This document shows positions 37,111-46,209 of a stretch of DNA of 64,000 nucleotides, piece after piece (within the stretch, counting starts at the first letter, position 1; each line of letters starts with the position of its first letter). Origin of the DNA: Corynebacterium genitalium ATCC 33030. GTDB lineage: Bacteria; Actinomycetota; Actinomycetes; Mycobacteriales; Mycobacteriaceae. The translations under genes and the position numbers were made by a program. The stretch is from positions 1,819,448-1,883,447 of the forward strand of contig NZ_CM000961.1 of the NCBI RefSeq assembly GCF_000143825.1, written 5' to 3'. A model generated the notes under the pieces. The model searched no databases, was not told the DNA's origin, and was given only the letters and a program-made list of their open reading frames with translations.

Positions 37111-38118
37111 ATGGGCAAGAAGTCGAAGATGCACGAAGACGACAAGGACATCCAGGGCGAGATGTTCCTCACCGGCCGCCACCAGGAGATTCCACGGCGA
37201 CCGGATGAGGAATTCAAGAAGACTACTCTGGCTGCGGGCGCCGTGCTGTGGCGCGGCGACGTCAACGACATCGACTCGATTGAAGTCGCGTGCATTCACC
37301 GCCCACGCTATGACGACTGGTCCTTGGCCAAGGGCAAGGTGGACCCGGGCGAGTCTCTCGTGGTCACTGCGGTCCGCGAGATCAAGGAGGAAACCGGCTA
37401 CGACATCCGCCTGGGCAAGCTGCTGGGTAAGACGGTGTACCCCGTCATGGACAGCACGAAGGTGGTCTACTACTGGATCGCTCAGGTGCTCGGCGGCGAG
37501 TTCGAGCCGAACGACGAGGTCGACGAGATCCGCTGGCTCACCTTCGACGATGCCAAAGAAATCATGTCCTACGACCTCGACCGCCAGGTTCTGACGAAAG
37601 CGGAGAAGCGCTTCCGCCTCCCGGCGACGTGCCGCATCCTTTATGTGCGCCACGCGAAGGCGCACGACCGCGAGAAGTGGTCAGGCGACGACAACAAGCG
37701 CCCATTGGACAAGAAGGGCCGCCGTCAGTCGGAGATGCTCGTCCCGATGCTCGCGGCCTTCCACCCGGAGCGCATCTATAGCGCTCTTCCGGACCGCTGC
37801 CAGCAAACCATCGCGCCGCTTGCCGACGAGTTGAACATGCCTGTCGACGTCGACCTGCGTTTCGGTGACAACGCGTGGCAGTCAGACCCGTCCGGTGCCA
37901 AGCAGGCTTTCCAAGCTGTCATCGATCAAGGTGGCACGAGCGTCGTCGTAGCCCAGGGCGACGTGATGCCCAACATGATCCAGTGGCTCTCAGAGAACGG
38001 CCGCCTGCCGATCGACGGTGAGATCAACTGCAAGAAGGGCTGCGTGTGGGTCTTGTCCTTCAACAGCGGCGAGCTGACTGGCGCTGACTACATGCCCACT
38101 GCCCTGCCGGTGCGGTAG
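37111..38118 (+). CDS. MutT1-type Nudix hydrolase fused to a histidine phosphatase domain
   Basis: 335 residues. The Nudix box [22 protein letters not shown] (split here as GKVDPGES...REIKEETG) is at about residues 75-97. A linker then leads to a histidine-phosphatase domain starting [12 protein letters not shown], the RHA variant of RHG, with LPDRCQQTI and a C-terminal [10 protein letters not shown]. Mycobacterial MutT1 has the same layout and degrades oxidised nucleotides (8-oxo-dGTP and diphosphates) and diadenosine polyphosphates. Divergent from gpsA. Confidence 0.92.
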   Translation: MGKKSKMHEDDKDIQGEMFLTGRHQEIPRRPDEEFKKTTLAAGAVLWRGDVNDIDSIEVACIHRPRYDDWSLAKGKVDPGESLVVTAVREIKEETGYDIRLGKLLGKTVYPVMDSTKVVYYWIAQVLGGEFEPNDEVDEIRWLTFDDAKEIMSYDLDRQVLTKAEKRFRLPATCRILYVRHAKAHDREKWSGDDNKRPLDKKGRRQSEMLVPMLAAFHPERIYSALPDRCQQTIAPLADELNMPVDVDLRFGDNAWQSDPSGAKQAFQAVIDQGGTSVVVAQGDVMPNMIQWLSENGRLPIDGEINCKKGCVWVLSFNSGELTGADYMPTALPVR

Positions 38119-38121
38119 AAA

Positions 38122-39147
38122 TTAAGCGTCTGGGTGCGCTGCCTCGGCTTGCTGCAGTTTCTTCGGCCCGCCAAACGCTTCCCAGGTGAGGTAGCGCCAG
38201 CCTTTCTCCAACGGCCCCTGGCCGAAGCGGCGCAGCCACAGCCAGCTGAGCACAGCTTGGATGACGAGCATCACTGCGGCGACCGCGAAAGCTGTGTAGA
38301 AGTCTTCGTTCGTCGCTCCCGCATCTTCGCGTGGATATCCCAACAGCAGGCCGCTTCCGATGATCACCAACGTCGCCAGAATGTAGTTCGTCAGAGCCGT
38401 TCGGCCCAGCGACGCGAACATCGCTCCGAGCGCGGACCGCAGGGGCGTGCGCAGCAGGACATACACCAGTGCCATCCACATGGCTGTGTAGATCAGGCCA
38501 GTCACTGCAGCAACGTGGCTATATGCGACCGTTCCAAGACTCCGGTACTGGAGGTAGCTCATTCCCAGCGTCAGCGGAACCAGAACCAGCAGTGCCATCG
38601 CCGCCGGTTTAGGGTTCTCGTCCAGAGCCTGCGGTAGCCCCCACATAGCGAATGCGAATCCGAGCAAGAGCAAGCCGGGAATGAGAACGATTCCTCCGAA
38701 CGGCGCTCCGAGCAAAGTCAGCACGATGCCTCCGACGGTGGCTAATGTCCGTCGAAGTTTCAGGTCGGTGACGAAAGTGAGCGGGTACAGGAATACGAAG
38801 CCGAAGGCTGAGTAGTACAGCAGCGCCTCCCCGGGGTGGAGGATTTGGTGCACGATTCCGAGCAGAAAAAGAGGCAGCAGCCGCCGCCACATGACGGACT
38901 GCGCCATCATCCCGCGTCGGCGAGCCCCATCGACGATCAGGGCGAATCCAATCCCGAAGAGAAATGTGAACGCTGTGAAGAAGCGTTGGTGAGCAAGGAG
39001 ATCTAGCGCCCGGTACGCCTCCTTTTCCCCTTCAGGCCCTGGATAGAGGAGCCATTGCTGTTGAAAGTTCACGAAGGCGATCCCGCACAGTGCGATTCCG
39101 CGGATCACATCAAGCGAGAGCATTCTCGCGTTTCGCGTTTCGTTCAT
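38122..39147 (-). CDS. DUF418-family membrane protein
   Basis: 341 residues. The opening ARMLSLDVIRGIALCGIAFVN is the family mark (LDxxRGxA), followed by about eight hydrophobic helices and the C-terminal FGQGPLEKGWRYLTW, the conserved DUF418 ending (GPLEWLWR-type). Function is unknown; related proteins are acyltransferase-like membrane proteins. It starts 12 bp after leuD with a usable AAGG/GGAG region, so it is probably the third cistron of leuCD. Confidence 0.88.
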   Translation of the reverse strand: MNETRNARMLSLDVIRGIALCGIAFVNFQQQWLLYPGPEGEKEAYRALDLLAHQRFFTAFTFLFGIGFALIVDGARRRGMMAQSVMWRRLLPLFLLGIVHQILHPGEALLYYSAFGFVFLYPLTFVTDLKLRRTLATVGGIVLTLLGAPFGGIVLIPGLLLLGFAFAMWGLPQALDENPKPAAMALLVLVPLTLGMSYLQYRSLGTVAYSHVAAVTGLIYTAMWMALVYVLLRTPLRSALGAMFASLGRTALTNYILATLVIIGSGLLLGYPREDAGATNEDFYTAFAVAAVMLVIQAVLSWLWLRRFGQGPLEKGWRYLTWEAFGGPKKLQQAEAAHPDA

Positions 39148-39159
39148 TCTCCGGCCTTT

Positions 39160-39753
39160 CTAGACGTCGATAGCTGGCTTGTACGCGGGCCGCTTCGCTT
39201 CGAAGTCCTCGATTGCGCCCTCATCACGCAGGGTCAGGCCGATGTCGTCGAGGCCTTCCATGAGGCGCCAGCGGATGTAGTCGTCGATCTCGAAGGTGAA
39301 GGTGTTCTCCCCCACCGTCACGGTCCGGTCCTCGAGCGACACCGTGACCACCATACCGGGGTTTTGCTCGAGCTGCTTCCAGATCAGCTCGATGTCGGAT
39401 TCAGTCATTTGGCCGGCGAGCAGGCCTGCTTTGGAGGTGTTACCACGGAAGATGTCGGCGAAGCGCGGGCTGAACACGGCCTTGAAGCCATAGTCCATGA
39501 GCGCCCACACGGCGTGCTCGCGAGAGGAGCCGGTGCCGAAGTCGGGGCCGGCGAAGAGCACGGAGCCGTTCTTGAACGCATCCTGGTTCAGCACAAAGTC
39601 TGCTTCGTTGTTACGCCAGTTGGAGAACAGACCGTCCTCAAACCCGGTGCGCGAGACACGCTTCAAGTACACAGCGGGGATGATCTGGTCGGTGTCCACG
39701 TTGGAGCGGGTCAGCGGAACGCCAACGCCGGTGTGGGTGGTGAACTTTTCCAT
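39160..39753 (-). CDS. leuD: 3-isopropylmalate dehydratase small subunit
   Basis: 197 residues. Swivel-domain motifs: [34 protein letters not shown] and [15 protein letters not shown]. With LeuC it isomerises 2-isopropylmalate to 3-isopropylmalate. It lies 9 bp after leuC with AAGGAG before the start. Confidence 0.97.
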   Translation of the reverse strand: MEKFTTHTGVGVPLTRSNVDTDQIIPAVYLKRVSRTGFEDGLFSNWRNNEADFVLNQDAFKNGSVLFAGPDFGTGSSREHAVWALMDYGFKAVFSPRFADIFRGNTSKAGLLAGQMTESDIELIWKQLEQNPGMVVTVSLEDRTVTVGENTFTFEIDDYIRWRLMEGLDDIGLTLRDEGAIEDFEAKRPAYKPAIDV

Positions 39754-39762
39754 GATTGCTCC

Positions 39763-41193
39763 TTAGAGGTCCGCCGGGGAGGCAAGGTGGCCAGTGATTG
39801 CGGTTGCCGCTGCGACAAGCGGCGACACTAGGTGGGTGCGGCCGCCGGGGCCCTGACGGCCCTCGAAGTTGCGGTTGCTTGTCGACGCTGACCGCTCCCC
39901 CGGCTGCAACTGATCCGGGTTCATGCCCAAGCACATCGAGCAGCCGGCGGTACGCCAGTCCGCTCCGAAGTCGCGGAAGATCTGGTCCAGTCCTTCTTCC
40001 TCCGCCTGCTGCTTCACCATTGCGGAAGAGGGAACGACCATCATGCGGGTGTTCTCGTGAATCTTCTTGCCCTTGATGACCTCCGCAGCTGCACGCAGGT
40101 CTTCGATGCGCGCATTGGTGCACGAACCAAGGAAGACAGTGTCGATCTTGATGTCGCGCAGCGGGGTGCCCGGCTCAAGATCCATGTACTTCAGCGCCTT
40201 CTCGGCGGCCGCCTTGAGCGTGTCATCACCGAAGGACTCCGGGTCCGGCACAGACTCAGCCAGCGGCAGACCCTGACCAGGGTTGGTGCCCCAGGTGACA
40301 AACGAGGTGAGCGCAGAACCATCGATTTCGACGACAGTGTCGAACTCGGCACCCTCATCGGTCGGCAGGGTCTTCCAGTAAGCGACGGCGTCGTCCCAGT
40401 CCTTGCCTTGCGGTGCGTATTCACGGCCTTTGACGTACTCGAAGGTCTTCTCGTCGGGGGCCACCATGCCGGCGCGTGCCCCGCCCTCGATGGACATGTT
40501 GCAGATGGTCATGCGTGCTTCCATCGACAGCTTCTCGATGGCCTCTCCGCGGTACTCAATGATGTGGCCGGCTCCGCCGTTGGTGCCGATCTTCGCGATG
40601 ATCGCCAAAATCAAGTCCTTAGCCGTGACTCCGGGCTGCAATTCTCCGGAAACCTCGATAGCCATAGTCTTGAACGGCTTGAGCGGCAGCGTCTGGGTCG
40701 CCATGACGTGCTCAACCTCGGAAGTGCCAATGCCCATGCCGATCGATCCGAACGCACCGTGGGTCGAGGTGTGGGAGTCGCCGCACACGATCGTCATGCC
40801 CGGCTGAGTGATGCCCAGCTGCGGGCCAACGGTGTGGACAATGCCCTGCTTGACGTCGCCCATAGAGTGCAGACGGACACCGAACTCTTCGCAGTTCTTG
40901 CGCAGGGTGGACACCTGGGTGCGGGAGGTCAGCTCCTCGATCTCCAGCAGATTGCCGGACTTAATGCCCACGGTGGGCACGTTGTGGTCCTCAGTAGCTA
41001 GGTGTTGCTGGGGGTTGCGGATCGTGCGTCCGTTCATGCGCAGGCCGTCGAACGCCTGCGGTGAGGTGACCTCGTGGAGAAGTTGGAAGTCGATGTAAAT
41101 CAGATCCGGGCCTCCGTTCTCACCTTTGGTGATCACGTGATCGCGCCAAACCTTTTCCGCCAAAGTCAATGGCTTGTCCGCATTAACGGCCAC
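39763..41193 (-). CDS. leuC: 3-isopropylmalate dehydratase large subunit
   Basis: 476 residues from GTG 41193, which has AAGGAG about 10 nt upstream; the longer ATG-started reading has none. The aconitase-type iron-sulphur cysteines lie in [16 protein letters not shown] and [28 protein letters not shown] and the [12 protein letters not shown] motif are also intact. It is divergent from ltbR across a 203-bp control region. Confidence 0.97.
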   Translation of the reverse strand: MAVNADKPLTLAEKVWRDHVITKGENGGPDLIYIDFQLLHEVTSPQAFDGLRMNGRTIRNPQQHLATEDHNVPTVGIKSGNLLEIEELTSRTQVSTLRKNCEEFGVRLHSMGDVKQGIVHTVGPQLGITQPGMTIVCGDSHTSTHGAFGSIGMGIGTSEVEHVMATQTLPLKPFKTMAIEVSGELQPGVTAKDLILAIIAKIGTNGGAGHIIEYRGEAIEKLSMEARMTICNMSIEGGARAGMVAPDEKTFEYVKGREYAPQGKDWDDAVAYWKTLPTDEGAEFDTVVEIDGSALTSFVTWGTNPGQGLPLAESVPDPESFGDDTLKAAAEKALKYMDLEPGTPLRDIKIDTVFLGSCTNARIEDLRAAAEVIKGKKIHENTRMMVVPSSAMVKQQAEEEGLDQIFRDFGADWRTAGCSMCLGMNPDQLQPGERSASTSNRNFEGRQGPGGRTHLVSPLVAAATAITGHLASPADL

Positions 41194-41256
41194 CTCAAAC
41201 ACTCTCCTTAAAGCATGTTCCCAATAGGCGGGACAATCGAGTCCATTCAATCGGAC

Positions 41257-41262
41257 AGTCTA
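41257..41262 (-). promoter_or_regulatory. Probable -10 box of leuCD (TAGACT)
   Basis: TAGACT on the minus strand lies 63 nt before the leuC start, giving a short leader with the ribosome site. A TGAAAC-like -35 is suitably placed. Confidence 0.4.
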
Positions 41263-41292
41263 GCGGAGGCCAGACCGTTTCACGCAATCCTA

Positions 41293-41309
41293 GGCAAAAC
41301 CGTTTTGCC
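41293..41309. promoter_or_regulatory. 17-bp palindrome GGCAAAACCGTTTTGCC
   Basis: Perfect 8-bp arms around one central C, just upstream of the likely leuC -35. It has the shape of a dimeric-regulator operator, distinct from the LtbR-type box at 41369. I cannot name the protein. Confidence 0.5.
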
Positions 41310-41360
41310 ACCCTCGTTCACCCTGCGCCCTGAACGAACACACCCCTACCACGGTCGATA

Positions 41361-41381
41361 CCACTGTCCACATAGTGGATT
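41361..41381 (+). promoter_or_regulatory. LtbR-type operator in the ltbR-leuC region
   Basis: CACATAGTGGATT (41369-41381) matches 11 of 13 positions of the LtbR motif as I recall it (CAYATAGTGGGAW). It is flanked by CCACT (41361) and AGTGG, forming an imperfect inverted repeat. It lies immediately before the ltbR -10 box, so autoregulation is likely, with control of leuCD over distance. Confidence 0.6.
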
Positions 41382-41383
41382 GC

Positions 41384-41389
41384 TATCAT
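41384..41389 (+). promoter_or_regulatory. -10 box TATCAT of ltbR, leaderless GTG
   Basis: TATCAT ends 7 nt before GTG 41397, directly after the LtbR-type box. Confidence 0.55.
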
Positions 41390-41396
41390 CCGCACC

Positions 41397-42083
41397 GTGG
41401 GAAACACTGCAGAACCTTCCGGCATCAAGGTCCTTGACCGTTCCATCGCCATCATCGACGCCATCGCCGCCGGCGAGAAGACCCTCGCCCAGCTGAGCGC
41501 CGCGACGGAACTCCCCCGTGCGACGACCCACCGCCTTGCCACGGCGTTGGAGATTCACCACATCCTCGTCCGCACGGAAGCCGGCGCATGGGCGATCGGC
41601 CCCGCGCTCGCACGCTATGCCGCGGCTGGACCGTCACAGGTGATTGACGCTGCTAAGCCCATCATGGGCGAGCTAGTGCGCACCACGCACGAGTCCGTCC
41701 AGCTCTACGAGCTCACTGGAGCAACCCGCACGTGTGTGGCAGCGATCGAGCCGCCGAGCGGACTCAACAACACTGTTCCCGTGGGCTCGAAGCTGCCCCT
41801 CGACCGTGGCTCTGCTGCGAAGGTGTTTGCCGCCTATGAGCACATCGACACCCCGTTCAACCCTGCGGAGCTCGACCGGATCCTCACCACCCGTCTGGCC
41901 GAATCCGTCGGCGAACGTGAGGTCGAGCTGGCCAGCGTATCCACTCCCATTCACAACGCCAACGGTGCGCTTCTTGCCGTGCTGTCCATCTCCGGCCCGG
42001 TCGAGCGCCTCAAGCCCTCCCCTGCGCAGATGTGGGGAACCGAACTGCTCAGGGCAGCCGACGCCTTGATGGCCGCAATCTAA
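41397..42083 (+). CDS. ltbR: IclR-family regulator of leucine/tryptophan genes (LtbR-like)
   Basis: 228 residues from GTG 41397. An N-terminal winged helix (VLDRSIAIIDAIAAGEKTLAQ, ATTHRLATALEI) is followed by the IclR effector domain ending VSTPIHNANGALLAVLSISG. In C. glutamicum LtbR, encoded in this position opposite leuC, represses leuB, leuCD and trp genes. The location and the operator support the same role here. It is leaderless. Its stop region overlaps the convergent fusion gene by 4 bp. Confidence 0.9.
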   Translation: MGNTAEPSGIKVLDRSIAIIDAIAAGEKTLAQLSAATELPRATTHRLATALEIHHILVRTEAGAWAIGPALARYAAAGPSQVIDAAKPIMGELVRTTHESVQLYELTGATRTCVAAIEPPSGLNNTVPVGSKLPLDRGSAAKVFAAYEHIDTPFNPAELDRILTTRLAESVGEREVELASVSTPIHNANGALLAVLSISGPVERLKPSPAQMWGTELLRAADALMAAI

Positions 42084-44809
42084 CCTGCGTCGATAGAGTC
42101 AAGCGCGCCGACCGGCCAGACCACGTTCTTCGCCAGCGGGATCTGGTGGGAAGCGCTTTCCAGAATGTGCATGAAGTAGCCGGCAGTGTTCGGGATCGCG
42201 ACGATATCGCCCGGCCGTACCCCACGGGGGAAACGGATCCGTCGCCGCAGGATCACCTCGTCTTCGATGCAGTAGGCGCCCACCAGGAACGCCTCGACCT
42301 CCTCGTCGGTGGAACCGGGGGCGTCCGTCACCAGAATCGGATCGACCAGGTAGTCATCCGATGTGGTCCGGCATTGCGTCCGGTTCATCGCCAGGCCGAC
42401 GAGCGGCAGCCCATCGCTGCGGTGCTTGGTGAATTCGACGGTGGCGAGGATGAGGCCGCAGCCGTCGAGAAGCGAGCGGCCTGGCTCCAAATGCAACCGT
42501 AAGCCGCGTTTGGTGAGCTCTTGCGCGACACCATCGGCCAGCACGTCGCGCAGCCATGCGCCACGCACGGGCCGTTGCCAGTAAGGGTAGGTGTTGTGCA
42601 GCGGGTCGCCCTTCCACGTGAACGGCTCCGCGTAGCCCTCGCGCATCGCGCGTAGCGAGTCCTGGGCGTGGTTCCACTGCTCCTCATCATCGAGGTAGCT
42701 CATCGGCACACCGCCGCCCACATCAATGAACTGCGGGTCGTGCCCGCTCGCCCGCAGCTTATCGACGAGCCCCACGCACTCCCGCAGCGCTGCAGACCGG
42801 TCCGCAGCAGCGTAACCGTGGAGGTGAACGTGCACCCCTGCAACCGTCACGGAGCCAGCTGGCTCGCTCAACCGCTGCGCCCAAACCTCAGATCGCTCAC
42901 CGAAGCGAGTCGGCGGCATGGTTGTCGGATCCGGCGCGAGACGCGGAGCCACCAAGGCGGTGCGGTCACCGGCAATGGCGATGATGCGCTCCAACTCGGT
43001 CACGTTGTCGGCGGAGATGACCACGCCGTTAGCGATGGCGAGCTCGAGCAACGCGTCCGACTTGATCGCCGCGGAGAGAATGATCCGCTCCCCCGGCACG
43101 CCCCGATCCAGGACTTGGCGCAGCTCGTTCTCACTGGCCACATCAACACCATGCCCGGCGTCGCGCATCGTGTCCACAAACACGAGTCCCTTGTTGGCTT
43201 TGCGGGCGAAGAAGATCTTCACCTCGACTCCCGTGGAGGCGCCCGCGCTGACGAGCTCGTCGACGTTCGCCAGCATCGGTTCCGGATTGAGCACATTGAC
43301 CGGGCTTGAGAATTCCTCGAGCAGGTTCCGGCAGTCGTTGTAGCTGTTGGTGAGTTCCTCAGCCCAGGGCTCGATCCGGGCCGTCATCGGCGGGACACCG
43401 TGCACGCGCTCGGGATTCTCCATCGCCTCAGTGACAACGCGGCGTGCCCACCGCGGGATCTCGTCATGTTGCGTCCGGTTCAGGGTGTCCAGGCCCAAGA
43501 CCCACCCTTCAGTCATCCGTCCCGCCGCCGCAATGTGGCGCTGACCGGTGATCGTGGCGTCTCGGTCAATGACCAGACCATTCGTTTCAGGGTCGATTGT
43601 GCCGATGCCGCGGTCCACCAGGTCGGCCACCAGAGTGCCCGGAACGACTCCGGGCGGCGCGATGACCCCGTCGATCACGACTGTCGCTTTGACCTCACGC
43701 GCGGCGGCTGCCAGATCAGCGTTATCGCCCCCACGGTCGAGAATGTCGGTCCGCACGACACCCTTTTCGATCAGATCCAGCAGGTCAGCAGCAGGGCCGG
43801 CAAACGGCCCGAACGCGACGCGCTCGAGGCGGCGGGTGAGGTCGCCAAAGCTGTCGAGGCTCCCCCGCCCGCCGAAGGATGCACGCTCAATCACGGCCGG
43901 ATAGGCCTTGCGGAAGGCGATGCCCACCGCGTGCGCGGGCGTGACCGGCTCGGTGACGGAACGCCGAAAATCCTCCACCGGATCGCCTTTGTCGGTCCCG
44001 GCGAGAACCTGCTCGATGGCATTCCGGTCTGCGTCACCGGTCTCGCGCTCAAGAATCCCTGCCGCGCATTCGGCCAGTGCGTCCACGATGTCCTGCGTGT
44101 TTGTTGCGGTACGGATTGCGTCCTGGGCGCGGTCGACGAGGTCGTCGATAAGCGTCGTGGGCTCATGCTTGGCCTCCATGAACCTGCCCGAGCGCGTCAC
44201 GGGGTAGATCGCCTTCGCCGAGATGACGCGGGTGATGTCGATGAACGTCAGCGCGGCGCCGCGCACGACCACCACGTCGTCGGGAGTCACGGTCGCGAGA
44301 GCCTGAGGGGTGGCGGGCGCAATGACCCGCACGTTCTCCCCCAGGCCCAGATCCGCGTGGGCCAACGATCCGGGCCAGTCGTCGGCGTGGCCGGTGGTGA
44401 TCAGGACGTCGTCGAAAAGCGTGCCCTCGACCTCCCATTGCTCACCGCGGGGACGAATGTGCTTGACCCACGTGCGCAGCCAGTCGATCGTGCAGGTGCG
44501 CGGCGCGAATGTCTGCAGATCGCGCCATGCTTTTCCGAGGAAGTCACCGGCGGTGCTGCGCGAGGCCGGTTCATCTTCACGACTGAAGTCCTCGAAACTG
44601 GAGCTGTGCGACCGGATCGCACTGTGCGGCACGTTGAGCACCCACTGCTCAGGCTGATCCAGCTCGTACGCGTTCCTCGCACCCACAGTGCCGGAGGAGA
44701 ACACCGTGAGATCGATAGCCACGCCGCGCTGGCGGGCGAGTTCGAAGAGCTTTTCAGCAGCCCACAGTCCGCGCGGTCCGGCACCGATGATCGCCACTGT
44801 TCTACCCAT
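42080..44809 (-). CDS. FAD/NAD(P)-binding oxidoreductase fused to a fold-type III PLP decarboxylase-like enzyme
   Basis: 909 residues from ATG 44809. Residues 1 to about 475 form an FAD/NAD(P)-binding protein of the PF13454-like type: dinucleotide site IIGAGPRGLWAAEKL at 6-20, LNVPHSAIRSHS, and a terminal AAAGRMTEGWVLGLDTLNR. Residues about 490-909 form an alanine-racemase-fold PLP enzyme like Orn/Lys/diaminopimelate decarboxylases: PLP lysine in FFARKANKG (about 537), HVHLHGYAA, IDVGGGVP, EPGRSLLD, and the second-subunit motif GAYCIEDEV (Cys about 845) with NTAGYFMH. Partners of this type normally are separate genes. Its start overlaps the SbnA-like gene by 8 bp, so they act together. Substrate unknown. 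Confidence 0.88.
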   Translation of the reverse strand: MGRTVAIIGAGPRGLWAAEKLFELARQRGVAIDLTVFSSGTVGARNAYELDQPEQWVLNVPHSAIRSHSSSFEDFSREDEPASRSTAGDFLGKAWRDLQTFAPRTCTIDWLRTWVKHIRPRGEQWEVEGTLFDDVLITTGHADDWPGSLAHADLGLGENVRVIAPATPQALATVTPDDVVVVRGAALTFIDITRVISAKAIYPVTRSGRFMEAKHEPTTLIDDLVDRAQDAIRTATNTQDIVDALAECAAGILERETGDADRNAIEQVLAGTDKGDPVEDFRRSVTEPVTPAHAVGIAFRKAYPAVIERASFGGRGSLDSFGDLTRRLERVAFGPFAGPAADLLDLIEKGVVRTDILDRGGDNADLAAAAREVKATVVIDGVIAPPGVVPGTLVADLVDRGIGTIDPETNGLVIDRDATITGQRHIAAAGRMTEGWVLGLDTLNRTQHDEIPRWARRVVTEAMENPERVHGVPPMTARIEPWAEELTNSYNDCRNLLEEFSSPVNVLNPEPMLANVDELVSAGASTGVEVKIFFARKANKGLVFVDTMRDAGHGVDVASENELRQVLDRGVPGERIILSAAIKSDALLELAIANGVVISADNVTELERIIAIAGDRTALVAPRLAPDPTTMPPTRFGERSEVWAQRLSEPAGSVTVAGVHVHLHGYAAADRSAALRECVGLVDKLRASGHDPQFIDVGGGVPMSYLDDEEQWNHAQDSLRAMREGYAEPFTWKGDPLHNTYPYWQRPVRGAWLRDVLADGVAQELTKRGLRLHLEPGRSLLDGCGLILATVEFTKHRSDGLPLVGLAMNRTQCRTTSDDYLVDPILVTDAPGSTDEEVEAFLVGAYCIEDEVILRRRIRFPRGVRPGDIVAIPNTAGYFMHILESASHQIPLAKNVVWPVGALDSIDAG

Positions 44810-45761
44810 TGAAATCCACTCCCAGCTTCTCTGCCACCCACTCGTCGTTGTACATCGTGTCCAGGTACGCGACACCAGAGTCGTGGAAGATCGCCACGAC
44901 ATCGCCTTCTAGTTCCGCATGCTTTTCGACGCACGCAGCCACCGCTCCCCCAGACGCCCCCGGCAAGAATCCCGTCGCGGCGGCCAGGCGGCGACCGGCC
45001 GCCACGCAATCAGCTGCGCTGACCCGCACGACCTCGTGCGGTGTGACGTCGCCGGCGAGATCCGGAACCACGCCAGCGCCAAAGCCAGGCAGCAGCCGCT
45101 CGCCGCGCTCACCGCCGAAAAGAACCGACCCTTCTGCGTCGACAGCAATCACAGTGGTATCCATGCCGTGCTCCTCGATGTAGCGCAGACATCCTCCGAC
45201 AGTGCCCGTCGTGCTCACTGCCACGACCAAGTAGTCCGGCGCGTGCCCAAGTTGGTCCACAATCTCGCGCATCGTGCCCTCGCTGTGCGCAATGAACGCC
45301 GCGCGGTTGGAGTACTGGTCCAAGTTGACCGCGCCGAGCTTATCGACGAGCTCCGCGACCTTGATCCTCCGCGCCGCCAACCAGTCCCCCGTGCGTGGAT
45401 CCGGTTTCGTGACCGCATGGATCGTCGCACCGAGCGCCTCCATGTGCGCCACCGTTGACGAGTTCGTGCGTTGGTCCACAACGCAGTGGAAATCCCAGCC
45501 GCCGACGGCGGCCTCACGCGCGAGAGCGACACCGAGGTTGCCGGAACTCGACTCGACCACCGTCACACCGGGGCCGACGAGCCCCTGTTCTTCTGCGGCC
45601 TTCACCAGAGCCCGCGCTGTGCGGTCTTTCGCGCTGCCACCTGGGTTGAATGATTCCAGCTTTCCCCATACCCGCTGGCCACTGGAGGCCCCGTCGCCGG
45701 TGTCGAGACGTATGAGGGGCGTGGAACCTATGGTGTCGAGCAACCGACGGTTTTCAATCAT
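44802..45761 (-). CDS. SbnA-like PLP-dependent synthase (cysteine synthase family)
   Basis: 319 residues from ATG 45761 (MIENRRLLDTIGSTPLIRL). The PLP lysine is in GGSAKDRTA (Lys 45); the phosphate and substrate loops are ESSSGNLGVAL (70-80) and VSTTGTVGG. VDAEGSVLFGG, RLLPGFGAG and a C-terminal SGVAYLDTMYNDEW match staphylococcal SbnA, which joins O-phosphoserine and glutamate on the way to 2,3-diaminopropionate, better than CysK/CysM. I infer a beta-replacement enzyme of that type. A TAAGCT box 7 nt before the start indicates a leaderless two-gene operon with the fusion gene. Confidence 0.87.
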   Translation of the reverse strand: MIENRRLLDTIGSTPLIRLDTGDGASSGQRVWGKLESFNPGGSAKDRTARALVKAAEEQGLVGPGVTVVESSSGNLGVALAREAAVGGWDFHCVVDQRTNSSTVAHMEALGATIHAVTKPDPRTGDWLAARRIKVAELVDKLGAVNLDQYSNRAAFIAHSEGTMREIVDQLGHAPDYLVVAVSTTGTVGGCLRYIEEHGMDTTVIAVDAEGSVLFGGERGERLLPGFGAGVVPDLAGDVTPHEVVRVSAADCVAAGRRLAAATGFLPGASGGAVAACVEKHAELEGDVVAIFHDSGVAYLDTMYNDEWVAEKLGVDFNG

Positions 45762-45768
45762 GCCCGCC

Positions 45769-45774
45769 AGCTTA
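45769..45774 (-). promoter_or_regulatory. -10 box TAAGCT of the SbnA-like operon, leaderless
   Basis: The hexamer is 7 nt before ATG 45761. It lies back to back with the promoter of the carboxymuconolactone decarboxylase-like gene. Confidence 0.55.
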
Positions 45775-45791
45775 TGTGAAGCGGGTGGGGT

Positions 45792-45797
45792 TAGGCT
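45792..45797 (+). promoter_or_regulatory. -10 box TAGGCT of the CMD-family gene, leaderless
   Basis: TAGGCT ends 7 nt before ATG 45805. The two divergent promoters share a 43-bp gap, so their -35 regions must overlap. Confidence 0.55.
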
Positions 45798-45804
45798 TGG
45801 GCGC

Positions 45805-46209
45805 ATGAGCGACAACAATACTCAGGACAACCGTTACGACGCTGGCATGGCCGTGCGCCGCGACGTCATGGGAGATGACTTTGTCGACGCGGCGCTCGAG
45901 CGCAACACCGGCAAAGACGGCGAAGAACTGCAAAACCACGTCACAGCCACCGTGTGGGGCTCGGTATGGACGCGCGACGGACTTTCCCGCCGCGACCGCA
46001 GCTTGCTCAACATCGGCATGCTGGTCGCACTGCGCGCCACTGAGGAGCTGCGTGGCCATGTCCGCGGCGCACTTGTCAACGGTCTCACGCGCGAGGAGAT
46101 CACCGAGGCGATCATCCACTCCTCCGGTTACTGTGGCGCCCCCGCAGCGCTTTCTGCGATGAAGGTGGCCCAAGAAGTGCTAGAAAACGAGCTCGGCCCG
46201 AAGGACTAA
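45805..46209 (+). CDS. Carboxymuconolactone decarboxylase (CMD) family protein
   Basis: 134 residues. RDRSLLNIGMLVALRATEEL and GHVRGALVNGLTREEITEAI followed by HSSGYCGAPAAL are the PcaC-type helices. True PcaC decarboxylates 4-carboxymuconolactone, but short stand-alone members are often of unknown function, and no protocatechuate genes are nearby. Only one cysteine is seen in the active-site helix, so it is not an AhpD-type CxxC enzyme. Divergent from the SbnA-like operon. Confidence 0.85.
   Translation: MSDNNTQDNRYDAGMAVRRDVMGDDFVDAALERNTGKDGEELQNHVTATVWGSVWTRDGLSRRDRSLLNIGMLVALRATEELRGHVRGALVNGLTREEITEAIIHSSGYCGAPAALSAMKVAQEVLENELGPKD

Noticed and set aside
45785..45805. GGGGTTAGGCTTGGG as a DtxR operator linking the SbnA-like operon to iron
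   Set aside because: Only about 10 of 19 positions match, and TAGGCT is explained as the -10 box of the CMD gene. Iron control is not supported by sequence.
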